Shown in pieces: positions 26,803-38,010 of a stretch of 64,000 bases of DNA (position 1 is its first letter; every line of letters starts with the position of its first letter). This DNA is from Rhodococcus sp. HNM0563 (GTDB lineage Bacteria; Actinomycetota; Actinomycetes; Mycobacteriales; Mycobacteriaceae), in the NCBI RefSeq assembly GCF_012726195.1, contig NZ_JAASAF010000004.1, forward strand, positions 1-64,000, read 5' to 3'. The position numbers and the translations under genes are program-made. The notes under the pieces are model-generated. The model saw only the letters and a program-made list of their open reading frames with translations. It did not search any database and had not been told where the DNA came from.

Positions 26803-27363
26803 GTGTACGAAGGCGATATTGCGTCGGTGCTGATCTCGCAGGAAGAGATCGAGAAGCGCACTGCAGAACTGGCAGAGTCGATCGCCGAACGGTATCCGCC
26901 GGGTGCACCCGAAGGCGATCTGCTTCTCATCGGCGTGCTCAAGGGCGCGATCTTCTTCATGACCGACTTCGCTCGCGCGTTGCCGATCCCGACGCAGATG
27001 GAGTTCATGGCCGTCAGTTCGTACGGTTCGTCGACGTCGTCCTCCGGCGTGGTGCGCATCCTCAAGGACCTCGACAAGGACATCGCCGGCCGCCATGTGC
27101 TGATCGTCGAGGACATCATCGATTCGGGACTGACCCTGTCGTGGCTGCTCCGCAACCTCAAGACCCGTAACCCTGCTTCGCTCGAGGTCGTCACGCTGCT
27201 GCGTAAGCCTGACGCCTGCAAGATCGACGTCGAGGTCGCGGATGTCGGCTTCGACATCCCCAACGAGTTCGTGGTGGGCTACGGACTGGACTACGACGAG
27301 CGGTACCGCGACCTGCCGTACATCGGCACTCTCGATCCGAAGGTGTACAGCAACGAGAGCTGA
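26803..27363 (+). CDS. hpt: Hypoxanthine phosphoribosyltransferase
   Basis: Protein of 186 residues with the type I PRTase fold. It shows [17 protein letters not shown], the flexible-loop region [11 protein letters not shown], the PRPP-binding motif [14 protein letters not shown], and the purine-contact region [12 protein letters not shown]. It salvages hypoxanthine (and usually guanine) to IMP and GMP. The start is GTG, with GGAAGG upstream. It closes the dacB-tilS-hpt run; the opposing kinase gene ends 6 nt later. Confidence 0.96.
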   Translation: MYEGDIASVLISQEEIEKRTAELAESIAERYPPGAPEGDLLLIGVLKGAIFFMTDFARALPIPTQMEFMAVSSYGSSTSSSGVVRILKDLDKDIAGRHVLIVEDIIDSGLTLSWLLRNLKTRNPASLEVVTLLRKPDACKIDVEVADVGFDIPNEFVVGYGLDYDERYRDLPYIGTLDPKVYSNES

Positions 27364-27369
27364 GTGAGG

Positions 27370-29370
27370 CTACTGCAATGAGGAGCGGTGGTCCGGACGG
27401 ACCGCGACCGACCGTTGCAGCGCCTCCAGATCCTGCTCCATGAGCCGGAACAGCCAGTACACGAACACGAATGCGCCGATACTGCCCACGGAAAGCACAC
27501 GCACCGCGGGCTGGATCTGGGCGATCTCGTCGACCGTGAGGAATGTCGACCCAGCGACTGCGACGAGGGGCACTGCCGCCGCGACGGCGAGATACCGAAT
27601 GCTGCGACGGTGCAGGCCTTCGAGTTCGCGGGCATCGGTGGTGTCGGTCGCGCCGTGGGGGAGGAACGCCGGGTAGATCGACCGCACCATGTAGAACGAG
27701 ACGAAGAAGAACGGGTACGCCACTGCGATCGTTCCGCACACGACGATCGACGTGACGAAATGGGTGATCGCCCTGCTGTCGAGCGCTCCCGACACGGACT
27801 CCATGATCACCGGAAACAGAATCCCCGACAGGACCCACAGGATCATCACCACCGCGGTGATGCGATCAGCGATGAGCAGGGCGTCATGCCGGGCCCGCGC
27901 GAGTTCGGCGGCGTCGTACTGCCGTCCGCGGCGCAATCCCCGGGGCACGGTGATCAGCCTCCGCGCGAGGTAGACGATGACCAGGGCGCCGAGAGGAAAC
28001 ACGGTGGCGTTGATGATCAGCGCGATGGTCTGGAACTGGAGCTGCGCGTCCGGCGACAACTGTCCGACGATCAGATTCCGATTGTGCTGATAGTTGTAGA
28101 GCGCTCCCAGCACATTGGGGAGACCGATCGCCGCGATCATCAACGGGACGACCGGCCGGCGCAACCGCGCCCGCCAGCTCTCGGGTGGTGGGTCCACGAG
28201 TTCACGGGCGCGCGCGTCGAGGCACAGGTCGAACTGCTGCGCGAGTTCGGCGCCCGACGCCCACCGGTCGGCGGGCTCGGGTGCGAGGCATCGTGTGAGC
28301 ACCCGACGGAGGGTCTGCGGGCAATCGCTGGGCAACGCGGTGAGAGCGTCGCCGTGCGGAGGCGCGCGCCGGGTGCGCAGCATCGCGTCGAGCGCGTCCA
28401 CCGTGGGTGTTTCCGCGACGTGGTCGGCGCCGGGCCTGCTTCCGGTGAGCAACTCCCACAGCATCACGCCGAGTGCGTAGATGTCGCTGCGGGTGTCGAG
28501 ATCGGCGGCACTGCGGGGCCGATGGGGGTGGCACGCCTCGAGTTGTTCGGGCGACATGTACGCGAGCGAACCGCCGAGATAGGCGACCGGTGAGCTGTCG
28601 TCCACCGATTTGGCGAAGCTGATGTTGAAATCGGCCAGCTTGGGCACCCCTTCGGCGGTGAGCAGCACGTTCGCCGGCTTGATGTCGCGGTGCAGCACGC
28701 CGCGGCTCTCGGCGTAGTGGAGTGCCTCGGCGAGACGTCGACCCAGCCATGCCACGGTCTCGGGCCACGTCAGGTCCGCGAGACGCTCTCGAACGGGTGA
28801 TTCGGACGGTCTGATCTCGCACTTGGCCTGGAGTGCTTCATCGACAGAGTCGAGCAGCAGGCGACCGGACCGCTGCTCGGGAGGTGTCTGTCGCACCTTG
28901 TGCAGCACGCGCAACAGAGTTCCGCCGGGCATGTACTGCATGTACAGCAGACGCAGTCCGTGATCGGGCAGAATTCGCTGGTCGAAGACCCGCACTATGT
29001 AGTCATGGTCGAGCTGGGCGAGGGTCTGTGCCTCGTTTCCGCTGTTCCGCGACACTTTCACCGCGACGAGACGTTGCATCGACTGCTGCCGGGCGAGGAA
29101 CACGCGTCCGAATGCGCCCGTTCCGAGGGCCGTGAGCAGGTCGAAGTCGTCGATGCGTTGCCCGGCCTCCACGTCGTCGAGCGTGATGGGGTCGCCGGAG
29201 TCCAGCATGTCCGGGAGTGTTTGCGCTGTCGCGGTGAGATCGATCGGCACGGAGTCGGCCGCACGGGTGGTCTCCGCGGGTCGTGTCCTTTCGGAAACTC
29301 GCGTGGCATCACGAATCGTGATGTCGGAAGCGGCCGTCTCGGAAACCGGGTCCGGATCCCGCGTGTCCAT
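27370..29370 (-). CDS. Multi-pass membrane serine/threonine protein kinase
   Basis: Protein of 666 residues. The kinase domain occupies about 55-385: glycine loop LGTGAFGRVFLARQ, lysine in VAVKVSR, catalytic loop HRDIKPANVLL, and the magnesium-loop position reads DFN (KLADFNISFAK) instead of DFG. An activation/P+1 region (GSLAYMSPEQLEA) and WELLTGSRPG follow. The C-terminal 230 residues hold about six membrane helices, with no PASTA repeats or other extracellular sensor. ATG 29370 was chosen; the upstream in-frame start at 29412 gives a basic stub. It is inserted between hpt and ftsH and transcribed against both. Confidence 0.92.
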   Translation of the reverse strand: MDTRDPDPVSETAASDITIRDATRVSERTRPAETTRAADSVPIDLTATAQTLPDMLDSGDPITLDDVEAGQRIDDFDLLTALGTGAFGRVFLARQQSMQRLVAVKVSRNSGNEAQTLAQLDHDYIVRVFDQRILPDHGLRLLYMQYMPGGTLLRVLHKVRQTPPEQRSGRLLLDSVDEALQAKCEIRPSESPVRERLADLTWPETVAWLGRRLAEALHYAESRGVLHRDIKPANVLLTAEGVPKLADFNISFAKSVDDSSPVAYLGGSLAYMSPEQLEACHPHRPRSAADLDTRSDIYALGVMLWELLTGSRPGADHVAETPTVDALDAMLRTRRAPPHGDALTALPSDCPQTLRRVLTRCLAPEPADRWASGAELAQQFDLCLDARARELVDPPPESWRARLRRPVVPLMIAAIGLPNVLGALYNYQHNRNLIVGQLSPDAQLQFQTIALIINATVFPLGALVIVYLARRLITVPRGLRRGRQYDAAELARARHDALLIADRITAVVMILWVLSGILFPVIMESVSGALDSRAITHFVTSIVVCGTIAVAYPFFFVSFYMVRSIYPAFLPHGATDTTDARELEGLHRRSIRYLAVAAAVPLVAVAGSTFLTVDEIAQIQPAVRVLSVGSIGAFVFVYWLFRLMEQDLEALQRSVAVRPDHRSSLQ

Positions 29371-29605
29371 TGCTCGATTTTCCCACATGGCGTCGCATCG
29401 GATACGGAACAACGCACAGCTGGAAAGGCAGGGAACCCCGGCATGATCGCGCGCGTTGACATAGTAGGCCGACCACGCAGGGGCGTCCTGGCAGCGCCAC
29501 GCGGTAACCTTGCGGTGCCCGATTGGTCACGGGTCTGGGAAGCGCCACAACGACCACATTGCTGACGCCACTATCGAAAGGACCGGCCGGCCCGGCCGAA
29601 CCTGT

Positions 29606-32137
29606 ATGAACCGCAAGACAGTGTTTCGTAATCTGGGGATAGTCCTCGGCATCCTGTTGGTCATCTACGCCTTCAGTTACTTCGGCGACGACACGCGCGG
29701 CTTCACAAAGGTCGATACGTCCGTCGCGATCGCGCAGCTCGACGCAGGCAACGTCAAGCAAGCGCAGATCGACGACCGTGAGCAGCAGATCAGGTTGTGG
29801 CTCGACAGCGGTAACGACTCGACCGAAGGCTCGACGGAGATCCTCGCGAAGTACCCGGCCTCGGCGTCCGAACAGGTCTTCGACAAGGTCGCTGCATCCG
29901 ATGCCGAATCATTCGACACACAGGTCACCCAGGAGAGCTGGCTGACGTCGATTCTTCTGTTCGTGTTGCCGATGATCATCCTGCTCGGTGTGTTCATCTT
30001 CGTGATGAGCAGGATGCAAGGTGGCGGCCGTGGCGGCATGATGGGCTTCGGCAAGTCGAAGGCCAAGCAGCTGTCCAAGGACATGCCGAAGACGACCTTC
30101 GCCGACGTCGCAGGCGCGAACGAAGCCGTCGAAGAGCTCTACGAAATCAAGGACTTCCTGCAGAACCCCGCTCGTTACCAGGCATTGGGCGCGAAGATCC
30201 CGAAGGGCGTACTTCTGTACGGACCTCCCGGCACCGGCAAGACCCTGCTCGCCCGCGCGGTCGCAGGTGAGGCGGGAGTCCCGTTCTTCACGATCTCCGG
30301 CTCCGACTTCGTCGAGATGTTCGTCGGTGTCGGCGCCTCGCGCGTACGCGACCTCTTCGAGCAGGCCAAGCAGAATTCGCCATGCATCATCTTCGTGGAC
30401 GAGATCGACGCGGTCGGCCGTCAGCGCGGCGCAGGACTCGGCGGCGGGCACGACGAGCGTGAGCAGACACTCAACCAGTTGCTGGTGGAGATGGACGGCT
30501 TCGGCGACCGCCAGGGCATCATCCTCATCGCGGCCACGAACCGCCCCGACATCCTCGATCCCGCCCTGCTGCGTCCCGGTCGTTTCGACCGGCAGATCCC
30601 CGTCAGCAATCCCGATCTGGCCGGGCGTCGCGCGATCCTCCAGGTGCATTCCAAGGGCAAGCCGATCGACCAGCATGCCGACCTCGAAGGCCTCGCGAAG
30701 CGCACCGTGGGTATGTCCGGCGCGGATCTCGCGAACGTCGTCAACGAGGCTGCACTGCTGACCGCCCGTGAGAACGGCACCGTCATCACCGAGGCGATCC
30801 TCGAAGAATCCGTCGACCGCGTGATCGGCGGCCCCCGTCGCAAGAGCCGGATCATCAGCGAGCACGAGAAGAAGATCACCGCCTACCACGAAGGCGGGCA
30901 CACACTCGCAGCGTGGGCGATGCCCGATATCGAACCGGTCTACAAGGTCACGATCCTTGCTCGTGGCCGTACCGGCGGGCACGCGATGACAGTGCCCGAG
31001 GACGACAAGGGCCTGATGACACGCTCGGAGATGATCGCGCGGCTCGTCATGGCGATGGGTGGTCGAGCCGCGGAAGAACTGGTGTTCCGCGAGCCCACCA
31101 CCGGTGCGTCATCCGATATCGATCAAGCAACCAAGATCGCCCGCGCGATGGTCACCGAGTACGGCATGAGTGCGAAGCTCGGAGCTGTTCGCTACGGTCA
31201 GGAACAGGGCGATCCGTTCCTCGGTAGGTCCATGGGCGTGCAGTCCGACTACTCGCACGAGATCGCACGGGAGATCGACGAGGAGGTGCGCAACCTGATC
31301 GAGGCTGCGCACACGGAAGCCTGGTCGATTCTCAACCAGTATCGCGACGCACTCGACCTCATTGCAGGTGAACTGCTCGAGCACGAGACGCTCACCCGCA
31401 AGGACCTCGAACGGATTCTCGCTACGGTCGAGAAACGTCCCCGAATCACGACATTCAACGATTTCGGTGATCGTGTGCCGTCGGACAAGCCGCCGATCAA
31501 GACTCCCGGCGAACTCGCCAAGGAACGCGGCGAGCCGTGGCCGCCGGAGCCGCCGTCGCTGACCAAGCCCGCGCCGCAGGAACAGCCGCAGGTGCCGCAG
31601 CAACCGCAGCAGTTCCCGCCACCGCAGCAGCAGTACCAACAGCCGCAGCAGCCCGCAGGTCAGGCGCCTCAGTCCACCGGTCCTGCTCCGACCCAGCAGA
31701 TGTTCGGACAGCCGTCTGCAGGACAGGCTCCGCAGGCGCCCGCTCCGGCGCAGCAGCCGCCGGCGCAGCAGCCGTCCGGCCAGAGCAACGGCTACCAGGC
31801 TCCGCAACCGGCACCTGCGTCGGAACCCATGCCGGGCTTCCCGCCGGCTGCCGACCAGTACACGGGCGGCCCCCGGCACGCGACCCGCCCCGATTACGGT
31901 GCTCCCGCGGGTTGGTCGGCACCCGGATGGCCGCCGCAGGATCGGCCGAACCAGCCGCAGGACCAGTCCGGCGGCGTCTATCAGCGGGGCTACCCCGACT
32001 GGACACAGCAGGGCAACGCGGACGGCGTGAGCGGCGCAGGCGGCGACACCGGCTCGCAGCGCGACGACGACGACGGCCGGACACCACCCGAGCCTCCCCC
32101 CACGCAACCGTGGGACGGGCCGGCAGGCCACCGCTGA
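29606..32137 (+). CDS. ftsH: ATP-dependent zinc metalloprotease FtsH
   Basis: Protein of 843 residues. Two membrane helices (about 10-25 and 113-134) flank the periplasmic domain. The AAA+ module follows with Walker A GPPGTGKT (206-213), Walker B IIFVDEID and the second region of homology ([19 protein letters not shown]), then the peptidase zinc site HEGGH (428-432). A C-terminal tail of about 200 residues is very rich in proline and glutamine, beyond the usual FtsH length of about 650-700. It degrades membrane and short-lived proteins. ATG 29606 was chosen as the start of the first membrane segment. A 235-bp gap upstream separates it from the kinase. Confidence 0.97.
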   Translation: MNRKTVFRNLGIVLGILLVIYAFSYFGDDTRGFTKVDTSVAIAQLDAGNVKQAQIDDREQQIRLWLDSGNDSTEGSTEILAKYPASASEQVFDKVAASDAESFDTQVTQESWLTSILLFVLPMIILLGVFIFVMSRMQGGGRGGMMGFGKSKAKQLSKDMPKTTFADVAGANEAVEELYEIKDFLQNPARYQALGAKIPKGVLLYGPPGTGKTLLARAVAGEAGVPFFTISGSDFVEMFVGVGASRVRDLFEQAKQNSPCIIFVDEIDAVGRQRGAGLGGGHDEREQTLNQLLVEMDGFGDRQGIILIAATNRPDILDPALLRPGRFDRQIPVSNPDLAGRRAILQVHSKGKPIDQHADLEGLAKRTVGMSGADLANVVNEAALLTARENGTVITEAILEESVDRVIGGPRRKSRIISEHEKKITAYHEGGHTLAAWAMPDIEPVYKVTILARGRTGGHAMTVPEDDKGLMTRSEMIARLVMAMGGRAAEELVFREPTTGASSDIDQATKIARAMVTEYGMSAKLGAVRYGQEQGDPFLGRSMGVQSDYSHEIAREIDEEVRNLIEAAHTEAWSILNQYRDALDLIAGELLEHETLTRKDLERILATVEKRPRITTFNDFGDRVPSDKPPIKTPGELAKERGEPWPPEPPSLTKPAPQEQPQVPQQPQQFPPPQQQYQQPQQPAGQAPQSTGPAPTQQMFGQPSAGQAPQAPAPAQQPPAQQPSGQSNGYQAPQPAPASEPMPGFPPAADQYTGGPRHATRPDYGAPAGWSAPGWPPQDRPNQPQDQSGGVYQRGYPDWTQQGNADGVSGAGGDTGSQRDDDDGRTPPEPPPTQPWDGPAGHR

Positions 32138-32193
32138 GCTTGCGCGGAAACAGCGTAGTTCCCAGATCACATCCAGAAAGTGGAGGACGTCGG

Positions 32194-32847
32194 GTGTCGG
32201 TGAATCACCTCAATACGGAGGCGAGTCCTGCCTCGGGCAACCATGACGACACTGAGTCGTTGAGTCTGTCGTCGGGTCGGCCCTTCGATCAGGCCCGGGC
32301 CGAAGCAGCCGTGCGGGAACTGCTCATTGCGGTCGGCGAGGACCCCGAACGCGAAGGGCTGCGCGACACTCCGGCTCGTGTCGCACGGGCCTACCGCGAG
32401 GTGTTCAGCGGACTGTTCACCGTTCCCGACGAGGTACTCAACACCACCTTCGACGAAGGCCACCAGGAACTCGTCATGGTGCGCGACATTCCGATGTACT
32501 CGACGTGTGAGCACCACCTCGTCTCGTTTCACGGTGTCGCCCACGTCGGCTACATCCCCGGGTCCACGGGGCGCGTGACAGGACTGTCGAAACTCGCCCG
32601 CCTCGTCGACCTCTACGCGAAGCGACCGCAGGTGCAGGAACGTCTGACGAGTCAGATCGCCGACGCACTCGTGCGCAAGCTCGAGCCGCGCGGCGCCATC
32701 GTCGTCGTCGAAGCCGAGCACCTGTGCATGGCGATGCGCGGTATCCGGAAACCGGGAGCGAGCACCACGACATCCGCGGTGCGCGGGTTGTTCCAGACGA
32801 GTTCGGCGTCTCGCGCAGAAGCCCTGGATCTCATCCTGCGCCGGTGA
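32194..32847 (+). CDS. folE: GTP cyclohydrolase I
   Basis: Protein of 217 residues. Its N-terminal region is followed by [20 protein letters not shown] and [11 protein letters not shown]. The zinc and catalytic residues are in [12 protein letters not shown] and [12 protein letters not shown]. It forms the homodecamer that opens GTP to dihydroneopterin triphosphate, the first step of folate synthesis. GTG 32194 has GGAGG 7 nt upstream. It is the first gene of the folE-P-B-K run, and the next start overlaps its stop (GTGA). Confidence 0.97.
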   Translation: MSVNHLNTEASPASGNHDDTESLSLSSGRPFDQARAEAAVRELLIAVGEDPEREGLRDTPARVARAYREVFSGLFTVPDEVLNTTFDEGHQELVMVRDIPMYSTCEHHLVSFHGVAHVGYIPGSTGRVTGLSKLARLVDLYAKRPQVQERLTSQIADALVRKLEPRGAIVVVEAEHLCMAMRGIRKPGASTTTSAVRGLFQTSSASRAEALDLILRR

Positions 32848-33728
32848 GCATCCCTACGGACACACAGTGGCCCCTCATGCGGGACGCACAGCGGCCCATC
32901 GTGATGGGCGTACTCAACGTCACCAGCGACTCCTTCTCCGACGGAGGACGCTATCTCGATCGTGACACCGCGATCGCCCGCGGATTCGAGCTCCGCGAAC
33001 TCGGAGTCGACATCGTCGACGTCGGCGGCGAATCGACCCGTCCTGGCGCGGCCCGGGTCGATCCCGAGATCGAGGCCGCACGCGTCGCGCCTGTCATCGA
33101 GGCGCTGGCTGCGGCCGGGATCGCCACCAGCGTCGACACCATGCGCGCGTCCGTTGCCGCTGTCGCCATCGACGCCGGGGTGACGATCGTCAACGACGTA
33201 TCGGGAGGCCGGGCGGATCCGAACATGGCGTCTGTCGTGGCGTCGGCGGGAGTCCCGTGGATCCTGATGCACTGGCGACCCACCGGCGAGTTCGTTCACG
33301 CAGGGGGAAGCACCCACTACGACGATGTGGTGCGCGAGGTTCGCGACGAACTCCTCACCCAGGTCGATGCCGCACTCGCGGCGGGAGTCGCGCGCGAGAA
33401 CCTCGTCCTCGATCCCGGTCTGGGATTCGTGAAGAACCCCGATCACAACTGGGAACTCCTTCATCGGCTGCCCGAGCTGACCGAACTCGGACTCCCGGTG
33501 CTGATCGGTGCGTCGCGCAAACGATTCCTGGGGTCTCTGCTCGCCGCACCCGACGGGACCGTGCGCTCGCCGGATGGGCGGGAGGTCGCGACAGCGGTGG
33601 TTTCGGCCCTCGCTGCGACACACGGTGCGTGGGGTGTGCGAGTACACGATGTGCAGGCGAGTCGCGATGCGCTTGCCGTCGTTCGGGCATGGCAACGAGG
33701 CAGTGCGGAAGGTGTACGCGGTGGGTGA
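32844..33728 (+). CDS. folP: Dihydropteroate synthase
   Basis: Protein of 294 residues. Signature loops of the TIM barrel: [17 protein letters not shown] (loop 1), [11 protein letters not shown] (loop 2, pterin/PABA contact), [17 protein letters not shown], and GASRKRFLG. It condenses p-aminobenzoate with the pterin pyrophosphate and is the sulfonamide target. The GTG start overlaps the folE stop (GTGA) and its own stop overlaps folB by 8 bp. Confidence 0.96.
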   Translation: MSIPTDTQWPLMRDAQRPIVMGVLNVTSDSFSDGGRYLDRDTAIARGFELRELGVDIVDVGGESTRPGAARVDPEIEAARVAPVIEALAAAGIATSVDTMRASVAAVAIDAGVTIVNDVSGGRADPNMASVVASAGVPWILMHWRPTGEFVHAGGSTHYDDVVREVRDELLTQVDAALAAGVARENLVLDPGLGFVKNPDHNWELLHRLPELTELGLPVLIGASRKRFLGSLLAAPDGTVRSPDGREVATAVVSALAATHGAWGVRVHDVQASRDALAVVRAWQRGSAEGVRGG

Positions 33729-34089
33729 TCGCATCGAACTGCGCGGGCTGAAGGTTCGTGGCAACCACGGGGTGTTCGATCACGAGAAGCGTGACGGGCA
33801 GGACTTCTTCATCGACATCGTCGCGTGGCTGGACCTGGCTCCGGCCGGAGCCAGCGATGATCTCGTCGACACCCTCGATTACGGGGGACTCGCCGAGCGG
33901 GCCGCCGCGATCGTCGGCGGCCCTGCGCACGACCTCATCGAGACAGTGGCCGGCCGGATCGCGGACAGCGTCCTGGCTGATGGCCGGGTGTCGCGGGTGG
34001 AGGTGACCGTGCACAAGCCGTCGGCGCCGATCCCCCTGACGTTCACCGATGTGGCGGTGGTGGTCGATCGGGTCCGGGGCACCGAATGA
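33721..34089 (+). CDS. folB: Dihydroneopterin aldolase
   Basis: Protein of 122 residues. Typical FolB elements: [21 protein letters not shown], the substrate-contact region [11 protein letters not shown], and [14 protein letters not shown]. It cleaves dihydroneopterin to the hydroxymethyl pterin. GTG 33721 has GGAAGG (33707-33712) 8 nt upstream and overlaps the folP stop; an in-frame GTG at 33712 is possible but overlaps the ribosome site. Confidence 0.95.
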   Translation: MGDRIELRGLKVRGNHGVFDHEKRDGQDFFIDIVAWLDLAPAGASDDLVDTLDYGGLAERAAAIVGGPAHDLIETVAGRIADSVLADGRVSRVEVTVHKPSAPIPLTFTDVAVVVDRVRGTE

Positions 34090-34640
34090 GTCGCGCGGTG
34101 CTGTCGATCGGCTCCAATCTCGGAGACCGGCTCGCGTATCTGAAAACCGTTGTCGACGCCCTCGGGCCGCGAGTATGCGCGGTGTCGAGTGTGTACTCCA
34201 CTGCGCCGTGGGGTGGTGTCGAGCAGCAGGATTTCCTCAACGCCGTCGTGGTCGCCGAGGACGACAGTTTCGGCGAGTACGACTGGCTGACTCTGGGACG
34301 TGAACTCGAAGCTGCCGCCGCTCGCGTCAGAGTGCAGCATTGGGGCCCTCGAAGTCTCGACGTCGATGTCGTCGTCTGCCGAACCGATGCGGGGGAGGTG
34401 CGCAGTGACGACCCCGAGTTGTTGCTGCCGCATCCTCGCGCACACGAGCGTGCCTTCGTCCTGGTTCCGTGGCTCGACGTCGAACCGGCTGCGAGTCTCG
34501 CCGCGAATGGGCACACCCGACCGATCTCGGACTGGCTCTCGGACCTCGACGAGGCCGAACGGGTCGGCGTGCACCGCACCGACCTGGTGCTGGTCGATCA
34601 TGCGCCGGGCGCGGAGGACGATCCCGGGGATCGCCGATGA
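34086..34640 (+). CDS. folK: 2-amino-4-hydroxy-6-hydroxymethyldihydropteridine pyrophosphokinase
   Basis: Protein of 184 residues with the HPPK signature: [14 protein letters not shown] at the start, [31 protein letters not shown], and [16 protein letters not shown]. It activates the pterin for folP. ATGA overlap with folB; its stop overlaps the next start as well, so the fol genes form one coupled chain. Confidence 0.96.
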   Translation: MSRAVLSIGSNLGDRLAYLKTVVDALGPRVCAVSSVYSTAPWGGVEQQDFLNAVVVAEDDSFGEYDWLTLGRELEAAAARVRVQHWGPRSLDVDVVVCRTDAGEVRSDDPELLLPHPRAHERAFVLVPWLDVEPAASLAANGHTRPISDWLSDLDEAERVGVHRTDLVLVDHAPGAEDDPGDRR

Positions 34641-35113
34641 TGAAAGCGACACGAATCCGCGACCTGCTGGCTCTCGGGCTGCTCGCCGCGGTTGTTGCGT
34701 GGTTGCTGATCCGCACCATGTACGGTTCGTTGCCGCCGATCCCGGTGTATGCCGGTGCATCGCTGTATCCGGTGGCTGCCCTCGAAATGGTGCTTGCATT
34801 CATGATCCGCTCGCGGGTGAACAACCATCAGCTCGGCGACGGACCTCGCCAGTTGCACCCCATCACCGCGGCACGCTCGGTGGCGCTGGCCAAGGCGTCT
34901 GCACTCGTCGGAGCGGCGAGTGCCGGCGTGTGGGCGGGCTTTCTGCTGTATCTCCTGCCGCAGCGAGGCACGGTGCAGGCCGCGTCCGAAGACACGTCGG
35001 GCGTGATCGTCGGTGCGATCGCGGGTGTGGCGCTCGTCGCGGCAGCATTGTGGCTCGAACATTGTTGCCGCACACCCGAGGATCCGGACGAGCCGTCCGA
35101 GCCCGCGACCTGA
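34637..35113 (+). CDS. DUF3180 membrane protein
   Basis: Membrane protein of 158 residues with four hydrophobic segments (LLALGLLAAVVAWLLI, ASLYPVAALEMVLAFMI, VGAASAGVWAGFLLYLL, VGAIAGVALVAAALWLE). The segment RQLHPITAARSVALAKAS in the middle is the DUF3180 hallmark. Its position directly after folK (ATGA overlap) is conserved in actinobacteria, but no function is known. Confidence 0.88.
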   Translation: MMKATRIRDLLALGLLAAVVAWLLIRTMYGSLPPIPVYAGASLYPVAALEMVLAFMIRSRVNNHQLGDGPRQLHPITAARSVALAKASALVGAASAGVWAGFLLYLLPQRGTVQAASEDTSGVIVGAIAGVALVAAALWLEHCCRTPEDPDEPSEPAT

Positions 35114-35208
35114 GGGTGCGGTCGGCCCCGTGGGCCGATCGTCGCGATTCGACTGCGTGTCGCGATGATCTCAGGCCCGGCCGAGCGTCGGCCAGTACCC
35201 TGGCAATC

Positions 35209-35967
35209 ATGGTGTTCCGGGCGCGAGGCAGTAAGGATCGGCGGCCGTGGCGTAGTTCCGGCTCGGTCATCGTTGCCGGGCTTCTTGCGCTCGCGATGGT
35301 CGCCTCGTTGTTGCTCGTGTTCAGCGACAGCGTTCAGATGCTACGAATCGCCGTGGTCGTCGCGTTGTGGTGCGCGGTCGTCGGGGCCATTGCAATGACC
35401 AAATACCGCCGGGAATCGGCGCTCGACAGGGCCAAGGCGGAAGACCTCAAGACCGTGTACGAGTTGCAACTCGACCGCGAGATCTCGGCACGCCGCGAAT
35501 ACGAGTTGGGGGTCGAGGAGAAGGTCCGGTCCGAGCTCCGGATCGACGACGACGAAATGACCGCACTGCGAACCGAACTCGCGGCGCTGCGCCGCAGCCT
35601 CGAAGCCTTGTTCGACGGGAAGCTCCCCGATGACGGTCTTGCGCTGGAGGGCGAGTCCGTCCGCGAACTCGACAGCGCGCCCCGGGTGAACGCTCCGAGC
35701 CCCTCCGGTCCGGCATTTGCATCGCCCGACGACGAACCGTTGACGGCGGAAACCGAGATCGTGACGTCCGGTGCCGAACAGTCGGATGCGGAGCGAGCGG
35801 TCGACGCCGAATCCGATGACGCCGAAGCCGCGGCCGCGAAGTCGGACACGCCGGGTGTACCGGCGGGGCGGCGGGCTCGTCGTCGCCGTGATGCGGAGGC
35901 GTCCGGCAGCCACGTACAGGGTCGGTCCGTCGCTGAAATCCTGGCGAACCTGTCGTCGGATCGCTGA
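35209..35967 (+). CDS. DUF6779-like membrane protein with charged tail
   Basis: Protein of 252 residues: two membrane helices near the N-terminus (VIVAGLLALAMVASLLLVFS and IAVVVALWCAVVGAIAM), then a charged coiled-coil-like region (LDRAKAEDLKTVYELQLDRE). The rest is a disordered acidic and alanine-rich tail that ends with an arginine cluster and SVAEILANLS. It is the usual neighbour of the DUF3180 gene in mycobacteria (Rv3604c position, from memory). Function unknown; the tail may be a binding surface. Confidence 0.82.
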   Translation: MVFRARGSKDRRPWRSSGSVIVAGLLALAMVASLLLVFSDSVQMLRIAVVVALWCAVVGAIAMTKYRRESALDRAKAEDLKTVYELQLDREISARREYELGVEEKVRSELRIDDDEMTALRTELAALRRSLEALFDGKLPDDGLALEGESVRELDSAPRVNAPSPSGPAFASPDDEPLTAETEIVTSGAEQSDAERAVDAESDDAEAAAAKSDTPGVPAGRRARRRRDAEASGSHVQGRSVAEILANLSSDR

Positions 35968-36104
35968 GAACCGCGCTCGCCGGCCTCTCCGGTGAGGTAT
36001 AGATCACGCCGCTTCTCCATGGCCTGTCACAAAGGCCGCGCGCTATTGTCGTGCAGAACGTCCGGTACCCGCTGCGCGGGACTGGAACGAACGAGAGGAC
36101 CCCC

Positions 36105-37040
36105 GTGACTTCCTTCGGGATCACAAACGCGCCCGCCCCTGCCCGGCTGTCCGTGGGCATCGTCTCCGCAGGGCGTGTCGGAACCGCACTGGGAGCGGCG
36201 CTCGAACGTGCCGGACACGTCGTCGTTGCATGTTCGGCGGTGTCCGAAGTGTCCAAACATCGCGCCCACACGCGTCTGCCGGAGTCTCAGATCCTGCCTG
36301 TCGACGAAGTCGCGGGCAGATGCGATCTGCTCCTGCTGGCAGTGCCTGATTCGGAGCTCGCCGGATTGGTTGCCGGCCTCGCAGCCACCGGAGTCGTGCG
36401 CCGTGGCACGTTGGTCGTGCACTGTTCCGGTGCCCACGGCATCGAGATCCTCGCGCCGCTGACCCGAGTAGGCGCAACTCCACTCGCGATCCATCCCGCG
36501 ATGACCTTCACCGGTCACGACGAGGACACAGCACGTCTGTCGTCGACGTGTTTCGGGATCACCGCCGCCGACGAGGTCGGTTACGCGATTGCGCAGGCGC
36601 TCGTCATCGAGATCGGCGGCGAACCGGTCCGGGTGTCCGAGGCGATGCGCCCGCTCTACCACGCGGCTCTCGCTCACGGCAGCAATCACCTGGTCACACT
36701 GGTATCCGACGCTGTCGAAGCCCTGCGGAACGCACTTGCAGGGGACGAACTCCTCGGCCAGCAACTCGTCGATGCCGAGCCCGGTGGAGTCGCCGAGCGT
36801 GTCATAGCGCCGCTGCTCACCGCGGCGCTCGACAACGTCCTGCGGCGCGGTCCGGCGGCCCTGACCGGCCCGGTGGCACGCGGCGACGCTGACGCGGTGG
36901 CCACACACTTGCGTGTGCTCGAGGACGTCGATCCGCAGATCGCCGCCGGATACCGCGCTCTGTCGTTGAGATCTGCGCAGCGCACCGGTTCGAAGCCGGA
37001 ACTGATGGAAATCCTCGAAGGGGCTGATCACAGTGAGTGA
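36105..37040 (+). CDS. Rossmann-like and DUF2520 domain protein
   Basis: Protein of 311 residues. An N-terminal NAD(P)-type Rossmann fold ([21 protein letters not shown]) is followed by [29 protein letters not shown] and IHPAMTFTG, and then by the all-helical DUF2520 domain. The layout resembles ketopantoate reductase and pyrroline carboxylate reductase. Its start is GTG 36105 with GAGAGGA upstream, and its stop overlaps the panC start by 8 bp. The position before panC suggests a link to pantothenate, possibly as the missing ketopantoate reductase, but this is inference. Confidence 0.88.
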   Translation: MTSFGITNAPAPARLSVGIVSAGRVGTALGAALERAGHVVVACSAVSEVSKHRAHTRLPESQILPVDEVAGRCDLLLLAVPDSELAGLVAGLAATGVVRRGTLVVHCSGAHGIEILAPLTRVGATPLAIHPAMTFTGHDEDTARLSSTCFGITAADEVGYAIAQALVIEIGGEPVRVSEAMRPLYHAALAHGSNHLVTLVSDAVEALRNALAGDELLGQQLVDAEPGGVAERVIAPLLTAALDNVLRRGPAALTGPVARGDADAVATHLRVLEDVDPQIAAGYRALSLRSAQRTGSKPELMEILEGADHSE

Positions 37041-37971
37041 AACGGAACAGCGCGGATACGTGCGCGGCGAACTGACCGTGCACCACGACCCGGCTGCCCT
37101 GACCAAGGTCACGAAGGCTCTGCGCGGCGTCGGTCGCACCGTGGCCCTCGTACCGACGATGGGTGCACTCCACACCGGGCACCTCGAACTCGTGCGGCAG
37201 GCCAAGCTGACCGGCGCGGTCGTGGTGGTGTCGATCTTCGTCAATCCATTGCAGTTCGGTGCGAACGAAGATCTCGACGCATACCCGCGCACCGTCGACG
37301 CGGACATCGAGTTGCTGCGCGATGCCGGAGTGGAACTCGTGTTCGTCCCGTCCGTCGCCGCGATGTACCCGGCGGGGCGTCGTACGATGATCCATCCGGG
37401 CCCGCTCGGTGCCGAGCTCGAAGGCGGATCGCGCCCGACGCATTTCGCTGGCATGCTCACGGTCGTCGCGAAGTTGCTGCAGATCGTCGGACCGAACAGC
37501 GCGTTCTTCGGCGAGAAGGACTATCAGCAGCTCACGTTGATCCGCCAGATGGTGACCGACCTGAACTTCGACGTTCGGATCATCGGTGTGCCCACGGTTC
37601 GGGAAGCCGACGGCCTCGCGTTGTCGTCGCGCAACCGCTACCTCGACGCCGAGCAGCGGGAGATCGCCACCGTCCTGTCCGCGGCGCTCGTCGCGGGCGC
37701 GCATGCCGCTGCCGGTGGCGCCGACGCGATCCTGTCGGCGGCGCACGACGTGCTGGCCTCCGCACCTGCAATCGAGGTGGACTATCTGGAGTTGCGCGGA
37801 GCCGACCTCGGCGAAGCTCCCGAGCGAGGCGACGGCCGGCTGCTCGTGGCCGCACGACTGGGCTCCACCCGTTTGATCGACAACGTGGGGGTCGCGGTCG
37901 GAACAGGCTTCCTCGAACGGGCGACCGGCCCGGTCGATCCCGATGCCGAAGACGACCTGCTCGCTCGCTGA
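37033..37971 (+). CDS. panC: Pantothenate synthetase
   Basis: Protein of 312 residues. Signature motifs: [17 protein letters not shown] (ATP-binding HxGH), [26 protein letters not shown] and [13 protein letters not shown]. It joins pantoate and beta-alanine with ATP. The N-terminal 30 residues are an extension before the fold. It overlaps the Rossmann/DUF2520 gene by 8 bp and is followed by panD, which makes the beta-alanine. Confidence 0.97.
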   Translation: MSETEQRGYVRGELTVHHDPAALTKVTKALRGVGRTVALVPTMGALHTGHLELVRQAKLTGAVVVVSIFVNPLQFGANEDLDAYPRTVDADIELLRDAGVELVFVPSVAAMYPAGRRTMIHPGPLGAELEGGSRPTHFAGMLTVVAKLLQIVGPNSAFFGEKDYQQLTLIRQMVTDLNFDVRIIGVPTVREADGLALSSRNRYLDAEQREIATVLSAALVAGAHAAAGGADAILSAAHDVLASAPAIEVDYLELRGADLGEAPERGDGRLLVAARLGSTRLIDNVGVAVGTGFLERATGPVDPDAEDDLLAR

Positions 37972-38010
37972 CGCGAGTTCACGACGAGAAGAAAGAAACT
38001 GAGGACCGAC

